From JAAKFL01 sp964629645 (GTDB lineage Bacteria; Chlamydiota; Chlamydiia; Chlamydiales; SLFE01), in the NCBI GenBank assembly GCA_964629645.1, contig CAZVSU010000052.1, forward strand, positions 1 to 18,972: a stretch of 18,972 bases of DNA, read 5' to 3'. Shown here one piece after another: positions 14,360 through 18,972 of the stretch. The position numbers and the translations under genes were made by a program. Numbering within the stretch: the stretch's first letter is position 1; every line of letters begins with the position of its first letter. The notes beneath the pieces were generated by a model. It saw only the letters and a program-made list of their open reading frames with translations. It ran no database searches and was not told where the DNA came from.

Positions 14360-15231
14360 CAATGCCCCCCCTTTACCGAGTGAGCTTTACCGGAGCGGGA
14401 CTGCACAAAAGCGCCAATAATCATGGGAGCGAAGACCACGAGGGACAAAAAGGCCGAAAGGGCGCTCGCCATAGGAATATTCCGTTCTGTGAAGGTCTTC
14501 AAAACAATTTTGTTGCCGATCATTTCCGTTTGGGGTCCGCCGATCACGTCGGGGATCACATAAGCGCCAAGTGCCGGGACGATGATAAGCAAGGTGGCCA
14601 TCAAGATGCCTGTGCGAATACCGGGAATAAATATTTTGAAAAAAGCTTTGAGACGCGTCATCCCGAGGTCGGCCGCAGCCTCGAAGAGATGGTCGTCAAA
14701 TTTTTCGGATGCGGCGTAGATGGGAAGGATAGCAAAGGGGAGAAAATTGTAAACCATCACCAAAATAACAGTCCAAGGTTGGTAGAGAAGAACAGCATCG
14801 CTGGAAACAATGTGAAGCCAGGCGAGAGTGTTTTTCACAAACCCTTCGGGATGGAGGAGAAATTTCCACGCGTAGACGCGGATGATAAAGCTGCTCCAAA
14901 AGGGAAGAATAATCAAAAGCAGCACGATTTTCTGAAGTCTGCCTTGAATCCGCGTAAGCCCAAAACCGGCGGGAAGAGCAATCGTCAAGCAGACCAGCGT
15001 CGAGATGATGCTGATGATGAATGTGCGCAAAATAATGACAGCGTCGCTTGAGCTGAACAAATTTTTCAAGTTTTGGAGAGTCCACCCCTCTCCCACGCCA
15101 CCGTAAATTTCGCTGGGTCTCAGAGAAAACGCATAGACGATCAAGGTGGGGATGAGAAAAAAAAGGATGAGCCAACAAAAAGTCGGTGCCGTCGTCCAAA
15201 CTTCGGTTTTTTGGCGAGCCGACTCACTCAT
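14359..15231 (-). CDS. potB: Polyamine ABC transporter permease
   Basis: The first permease of the importer, 290 residues, with about six membrane helices and the EAA loop FEAAADLGMTRLKAFFKIFIP facing the ATPase. The N-terminus PTFCWLILFFLIPTLIVYAFS and the large first periplasmic loop are usual for PotB. ATG 15231 overlaps the end of potA by 8 nt, with GGAGGAG immediately ahead; the end overlaps potC by one base. With overlaps at both ends the four pot genes are expected to be made in matched amounts from one message. Confidence 0.92.
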   Translation of the reverse strand: MSESARQKTEVWTTAPTFCWLILFFLIPTLIVYAFSLRPSEIYGGVGEGWTLQNLKNLFSSSDAVIILRTFIISIISTLVCLTIALPAGFGLTRIQGRLQKIVLLLIILPFWSSFIIRVYAWKFLLHPEGFVKNTLAWLHIVSSDAVLLYQPWTVILVMVYNFLPFAILPIYAASEKFDDHLFEAAADLGMTRLKAFFKIFIPGIRTGILMATLLIIVPALGAYVIPDVIGGPQTEMIGNKIVLKTFTERNIPMASALSAFLSLVVFAPMIIGAFVQSRSGKAHSVKGGH

Positions 15232-16390
15232 ACTCCTCCACGTCTCCGATCATCTCGGAAGGGAGCTCTGTCAGACTGGCATCGCCTGCGCTGTAGCGCT
15301 CCAGCATGTAGCTGTCGTCTTCATGCCACCACACCCACACTTTTTCCTCCCAGGTGATCGCCTTGCGGTCCAAGATAAAGCGGTTGTTGGGTTTTAATAT
15401 GGAAAAGCGCTGGTCGTCGACGCGGACCCAGAACTTCGTGTGGTCCCCTTTGTAAATGATATCTTCGACAACCCCTTCGAAACGGTTGATATCGGGGGTG
15501 TCAGCCGGTTTCTCTCTCGTGATATGCAGCTTTTCCGGCCGTATGCTCATGTGGATGAGCTCCCCCATCCTAATTTTTTTATCGTTGTAGCAACGGACGG
15601 GGCTGTTCAAACCCTCGATGCTGATCAGGCTGTATTCTTCGGAAATTTTTTCCGAGACTTTCCCGTCTAAAAAATTCGTGTCCCCGATGAAGGCCGCCAC
15701 AAAACTGCTTTTAGGCGCTTCGTAAAGTTCCATCGGAGTGCCGATTTGCTCTAATTTTCCATGATGCATGACAGCAATCCGATCACTGACAGCCATCGCT
15801 TCGGTCTGGTCGTGGGTCACAAAAAGAAAAATGATGCCGACTTCATCGTGGATCAGATCGATCTCCATCAACATTTTCTGCCTGAGCTTAAGGTCGAGTG
15901 CCGAAAGAGGTTCATCGAGCAGGAGAAGTTTGGGGTGGTTGACAAGCGCTCTTGCGATGGCGACCCGCTGCTTCTGTCCTCCTGAAATTTCCGACGGTTT
16001 TTTATGGGCTAAATCTTCGAGCTGAATGAGTTTTAACGCTTCTGTCACCTCTTTTTGAATCGTTTCCGGCGGCTTCTTTTTGACTTTGAGGCCAAATGCG
16101 ATGTTGTCCCAAACTGTGAGATGGGGGAAAAGAGCGTAGTTTTGAAACACTGTGTTGACAGGGCGGCGGTTGGGAGGAAGGTTTGTGATCTCTTTCCCAT
16201 CGAGGATGACTTTTCCCGAATCGGGAGTTTCGAGTCCGGCGGCGATTCTGAGCAACGTGGTCTTTCCACAGCCGCTGGGACCGAGCAGTGAAAAAAACTC
16301 TCCATCCCGAATAGAAAAACTGACATTATCAACTGCTACGTAATCGCCGAATTTCTTCGTGATGTTCTGGAATTCCAGAAGGCTTGCCAT
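15224..16390 (-). CDS. potA: Polyamine ABC transporter ATP-binding protein
   Basis: Energises polyamine uptake on the cytoplasmic face of PotBC. The 388 residues (E. coli 378) carry Walker A GPSGCGKT (37-44), Q-loop VFQNYALFPH with Gln83, signature SGGQKQRVAIARA (136-148), Walker B LLLLDEP (155-161), D-loop SALD and switch His193 in FVTHDQTEAM. The C-terminal third (about 240-388) is the TOBE-type regulatory domain of the CUT1/MOI-like ATPases. These ATPases look alike across polyamine, iron and sugar importers; the name rests on the linked potB, potC and potD. ATG 16390 has AAGGA at good spacing, but this site lies inside an inverted repeat (16394-16419) that could mask it. Confidence 0.92.
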   Translation of the reverse strand: MASLLEFQNITKKFGDYVAVDNVSFSIRDGEFFSLLGPSGCGKTTLLRIAAGLETPDSGKVILDGKEITNLPPNRRPVNTVFQNYALFPHLTVWDNIAFGLKVKKKPPETIQKEVTEALKLIQLEDLAHKKPSEISGGQKQRVAIARALVNHPKLLLLDEPLSALDLKLRQKMLMEIDLIHDEVGIIFLFVTHDQTEAMAVSDRIAVMHHGKLEQIGTPMELYEAPKSSFVAAFIGDTNFLDGKVSEKISEEYSLISIEGLNSPVRCYNDKKIRMGELIHMSIRPEKLHITREKPADTPDINRFEGVVEDIIYKGDHTKFWVRVDDQRFSILKPNNRFILDRKAITWEEKVWVWWHEDDSYMLERYSAGDASLTELPSEMIGDVEEYE

Positions 16391-16393
16391 AAA

Positions 16394-16419
16394 AGAGTCC
16401 TTTCAAAGAAATGGACTCT
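16394..16419 (-). repeat. Inverted repeat covering the potA ribosome-binding site
   Basis: AGAGTCC (16394-16400) and GGACTCT (16413-16419) are perfect complements separated by 12 bases. In the potA message the order is AGAGUCC, loop, GGACUCU, UUU, AUG, so the 3' arm contains the GGA of the Shine-Dalgarno. It could act as a translational hairpin or, as DNA, as an operator spanning the transcription start. It is too short to be a convincing terminator. Confidence 0.5.
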
Positions 16420-16420
16420 C

Positions 16421-16450
16421 AGCATAACGTATCGCAGATGCAAATTGCAA
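16421..16450 (-). promoter_or_regulatory. Candidate promoter for the pot operon
   Basis: On the minus strand TTGCAA (16450-16445) and TATGCT (16426-16421) are spaced 18 bp, each matching four of six consensus bases. Transcription would start near or within the upstream arm of the inverted repeat at 16413-16419. No better candidate is seen in the 168-bp gap. Weak, by eye only. Confidence 0.35.
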
Positions 16451-16459
16451 ATCATTTGC
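16439..16459. promoter_or_regulatory. Overlapping palindromes, possible operator
   Basis: TGCAAATTGCA (16439-16449, arms of five around one base) and GCAAATCATTTGC (16447-16459, arms of six around one base) overlap each other and the proposed -35 of the pot promoter. A related sequence, GCAAAATCATTT, recurs at 16529-16540, close to the opposite gene. The pattern suggests a dimeric regulator site between pot and the export genes, though A+T-rich palindromes also arise by chance. Confidence 0.35.
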
Positions 16460-16558
16460 TTGGTCGTTTATGACCGGCACGCGCGACGGCCCTATTCTTT
16501 GCTTCAATTGACTTTTTAACGCCTTAATGCAAAATCATTTTTTTATTTGACCTTGCCT

Positions 16559-18034
16559 ATGATTTTTTTGTCGCGAAACGCAACCGGGATTTTTTTGACG
16601 CTCATCTTGGCTGGCTGCTGTTTTCGGGAGCCTGCTGCCGATCCCGAGCGCTACGCCGCCCCGTCTGCTTGCTGTTCATGGGAGCGTTGCCACGAAGAGC
16701 CTCTCGACAAATGCTTGCTGATGGAATCGGCAGATTGCGAAGAGTGCCCGCAAAGCGGTGTCGAAGGGAGTCTCGATCTCGCCGGGCTTTTAGATACAGC
16801 TTTGAAGAGAAGCCCGTCTACGAGAGAAACTTGGGCGACGGCCCGCTTTGCGGCGGCACGGTGGGGCAGCTCCCGGGCGCGCCTCTACCCCGAGCTTGAG
16901 TTCGACGCTTTCTGGCAGGCTTTAAGAGAGCCAAGCTTTTTTGGTCAGAATCAAATTTTTATCGACGAATTCCGGGAGTTTGGCCCCTACCTCAATTTGA
17001 GCTATCTCCTTTTTGATTTTGGCACTGTCCGCTCCTACAGCCAATTCTTCTACCAATCTCTTCAGGAAGCCAATTGGAGCCACAACCGGGAAATCCAGGA
17101 TGTGATCAAAACAGTGACCATTGACTACTACACGCTGATCGCCGACCGGGAAAAGGTGACGGCGGGAGAGGCCAACTTGCGCGATGCTGAAACGACGCTG
17201 GAAGCGACGAGGGCCAAGCATCGTTTCGGGATCAGCGATATCACAGATGTGTTCACTGCGGAAACACAGGTCGCAAGGGAACGAATCGTTCTTCTTTCGG
17301 ATGAGCAGTCGGCCGCCGATGCCAAAGCGACTCTTCTTGCCGATGCCGGACTTCCGGCAAATACATGCACCGAAATTACCGGGATTGAGGAGACCATCGG
17401 AGAAAGGGAGCTTTTAGAATCGGTCAACCATTTCGTTTGCGCCGCCTATGACGCCCGCCCTGACCTCAGAGCCGCTTACGCCCGTGTTGTCGGTTTCGAG
17501 CACCTCGTCGATGCGGCCGAAAAAAATCAGCTGCCGAAAGTCAATTTTCAAGGAAACATCGGAGAGAGCCGTTTTAACGGATCGGACCGGGCCTTTAGCG
17601 CCTACTCTGCCCAGCTCTCGTTCACCTATCCCCTCTTTGCCGGCTGGCGCTATATGAATGAAATTCGGGAGGCTAAAGCTCTTTTGGAGCGTTCAAAAGC
17701 GCACCTTCGGCAAACAGAGGTCGACATGGTCAAAGAGGTGGTGCAAAGCTACCAAGATTTCAACTACGCAACAGAAATTGTCATCGTGAGCAAAGAGTAT
17801 GTGGCTCTCGCGGAAAAAACGTTCAACGCCCGCTTGAGCGAATATAAGACGGGGACAGTCGATATCACAACGGTTGTCAACTCACAAACCAGCTTAGCCA
17901 ACGCGCGCTACTCGCTCGCCGACGCCAGGAAAAACTGGTTTGACTCATTGGCTCAACTTATGTTCGCAACAGGGGTGGTCACAAAGCCTTGTTGCCCTGG
18001 AGGATTATGCGAAAGATCTTATTGTTCACCTTAA
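16559..18034 (+). CDS. TolC-family outer-membrane efflux lipoprotein with cysteine-rich ends
   Basis: Outer-membrane exit duct of a tripartite export pump. From ATG 16559 the 491 residues begin with a lipoprotein signal ending LILAGC (acceptor Cys20), as in the OprM/NodT branch. Two outer-membrane-efflux repeats follow: one with LLDTALKRSPSTRETW and ELEFDAFW, the second with ARPDLRAAYARV, then helices with LSEYKTGTVDITTVVNSQ, the usual family hallmark. Odd features: eight cysteines in residues 20-63 and four in the last 13 residues (PCCPGGLCERSYC), while the long core has only two. The frame also opens with TTG 16547, but ATG 16559 gives a normal signal peptide. No Shine-Dalgarno is seen. It overlaps the adaptor gene by 28 nt and is divergent from potA. 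Transported substrate unknown. Confidence 0.88.
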   Translation: MIFLSRNATGIFLTLILAGCCFREPAADPERYAAPSACCSWERCHEEPLDKCLLMESADCEECPQSGVEGSLDLAGLLDTALKRSPSTRETWATARFAAARWGSSRARLYPELEFDAFWQALREPSFFGQNQIFIDEFREFGPYLNLSYLLFDFGTVRSYSQFFYQSLQEANWSHNREIQDVIKTVTIDYYTLIADREKVTAGEANLRDAETTLEATRAKHRFGISDITDVFTAETQVARERIVLLSDEQSAADAKATLLADAGLPANTCTEITGIEETIGERELLESVNHFVCAAYDARPDLRAAYARVVGFEHLVDAAEKNQLPKVNFQGNIGESRFNGSDRAFSAYSAQLSFTYPLFAGWRYMNEIREAKALLERSKAHLRQTEVDMVKEVVQSYQDFNYATEIVIVSKEYVALAEKTFNARLSEYKTGTVDITTVVNSQTSLANARYSLADARKNWFDSLAQLMFATGVVTKPCCPGGLCERSYCSP

Positions 18035-18972
18035 GTTTGCTCATTTTTACGGGATGCGGCAAAAAGCCAACCCAGCCAAAAGCTCCTGCCCCCTTCGTTG
18101 AACTCGGCGAAGCCATTTCCAAAACGGTCCCTTATGTGATCAGAACGATTGGCAACACTGAGGCCTACCAGTCTGTCACCATACAGCCGCAGGTGAGCGG
18201 CGCGCTGACCGGCTATTATTTCGCTGACGGCGCCGACGTCGAAATGGGCGACCTCCTTTTTACCATCGACCCGAAAATGTTCGAGGCGGAGCTCGAGCAG
18301 GCAAAAGGAGAGTATCTCCAAGCAAAAGCGGCGCTTGGATTCAGCGAAGATAAGGTTGAGCGCTACCAAAACCTTCTGCCCGATGATTTCGTCTCCCAGC
18401 TTGACTATGACCAATATGTTTCAGACAAAAAGCAGGCTGTTGGAAAGCTGGTCCAATCAAAAGGATCGGTGGACCAGGCGGCTGTCAACTTGGGCTATTG
18501 CACGATCACAGCCCCGTTTCACGGGCGGTGCGGGCGCCACCTGATCGACCCGGGCAACATCGTCTCGAAAGAATCGGAGCTGCTGACTATCAACATGATC
18601 ACCCCGATCTACGCGATGATCACCGTGGCCGAGCGCTACTTCTTCGACATCCAAAAATACAGTCAAAAAGCAGACGGAGGCCTCAAAGTCAACCTGTCTG
18701 TCATCGGCAATGACTCTGTCAAACATATCGGAACCTTAGATTTTATCAACAATACAGTCGATCAAAACTCCGGAACGCTCACGTTAAGAGCGGTCGTCAA
18801 AAATGAAGATCGGTCGCTTTGGCCCGGACAGTTTTTGAATGCAGAGATCGTCCTTTACGAGATTCCGGATGCCGTATTAGTGCCGGAAGAGGCGGTCAAC
18901 CTCGACACGAAAGGATCTTTTGTCTGGATTGCCGACACCGAGACTCAAACAGTGACGCAATCCCGCGTCCAA
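18007..18972 (+). CDS. Periplasmic adaptor (membrane fusion) lipoprotein of an RND-type pump, partial
   Basis: ATG 18007 opens a frame that runs off the right edge after 322 codons, so the C-terminus is missing. The signal LLIFTGCG places the lipid anchor on Cys17. The order of parts fits the AcrA/MexA family: first half of the lipoyl domain (about 59-90, IQPQVSGALTGYYFADGADV), an alpha-helical hairpin (about 92-158, ELEQAKGEYLQAKAALG), the second lipoyl half (163-185, ITAPFHGRCG and DPGNIV), then beta-barrel sequence (PIYAMITVAERYFFDI, RAVVKNEDRSLWPGQF). GGAGGA sits two bases before ATG, and the gene overlaps the TolC-like gene by 28 nt, so the two are co-translated. An inner-membrane RND pump gene is expected beyond the edge. 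Substrate (drug, metal or lipid) cannot be told. Confidence 0.9.
   Translation, partial: MRKILLFTLSLLIFTGCGKKPTQPKAPAPFVELGEAISKTVPYVIRTIGNTEAYQSVTIQPQVSGALTGYYFADGADVEMGDLLFTIDPKMFEAELEQAKGEYLQAKAALGFSEDKVERYQNLLPDDFVSQLDYDQYVSDKKQAVGKLVQSKGSVDQAAVNLGYCTITAPFHGRCGRHLIDPGNIVSKESELLTINMITPIYAMITVAERYFFDIQKYSQKADGGLKVNLSVIGNDSVKHIGTLDFINNTVDQNSGTLTLRAVVKNEDRSLWPGQFLNAEIVLYEIPDAVLVPEEAVNLDTKGSFVWIADTETQTVTQSRVQ

Noticed and set aside
14338..15051. Long open frame (237 codons) on the plus strand
   Set aside because: Antisense to potB, whose frame is certain; composition rich in Lys, Gly, Asn and His without domains fits a shadow frame.
1..18972. tRNA or rRNA genes, CRISPR arrays, insertion sequences, prophage or toxin-antitoxin genes
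   Set aside because: Read through on both strands; no regularly spaced repeats, transposase or integrase motifs, or tRNA-like cloverleaf with TTCGA-type arm in any intergenic gap were recognised.

Overview
The window reads as chromosomal DNA from a member of the Chlamydiota, most likely an environmental (Parachlamydiales-type) lineage. The main evidence is gene order recalled from Chlamydia genomes. Here glmM, glmS and an aromatic amino acid permease of the TyrP type lie in that order on one strand. A pcnB-type poly(A) polymerase lies upstream of lpxB on the other. By eye the base composition is nearer one half G+C than the A+T-rich Chlamydia pathogens. Genus and species cannot be fixed from the sequence alone.

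Left part (1-6557, mostly minus strand). From right to left: glmM and glmS (5-nt gap), which make glucosamine-6-phosphate and glucosamine-1-phosphate for lipid A and peptidoglycan; a divergent pair consisting of a small outer-membrane barrel gene (plus) and a secreted-protein gene (minus) fired from back-to-back promoters that share a -35 element; the TyrP-like permease; and a partial small membrane protein cut by the left edge.

Centre (6629-12569, plus strand). Six genes follow one another with every junction overlapping: pcnB, an alpha/beta-hydrolase, a family-2 glycosyltransferase, a double LAB_N membrane protein, lpxB and a short ankyrin protein. A 168-residue protein of unknown role follows, with a terminator-like hairpin folded around its stop codon. 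A second unknown gene (129 residues) then runs head-on into potD. The glycosyltransferase/LAB_N/LpxB trio is the most suggestive block: an envelope-glycolipid module in which LAB_N is separate from LpxB, whereas Chlamydia LpxB carries it as an N-terminal extension.

Right part (12570-18972). A compact potA-potB-potC-potD operon (minus) encodes a spermidine/putrescine-type ABC importer with a lipoprotein binding component. Divergent from it is an export system: a TolC-family outer-membrane lipoprotein with unusual cysteine-rich ends, followed by an overlapping periplasmic adaptor lipoprotein cut by the right edge, presumably with an RND pump beyond. The 168-bp divergent gap holds several inverted repeats, one of which covers the potA ribosome-binding site.

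No rRNA, tRNA, CRISPR array, insertion sequence or prophage was seen, and no stretch over 300 bp lacks a gene. I found no clearly new multi-gene system. The best leads are the shared-element divergent promoters, the glycolipid module, the double LAB_N protein, the cysteine-rich TolC and the pot leader hairpin.
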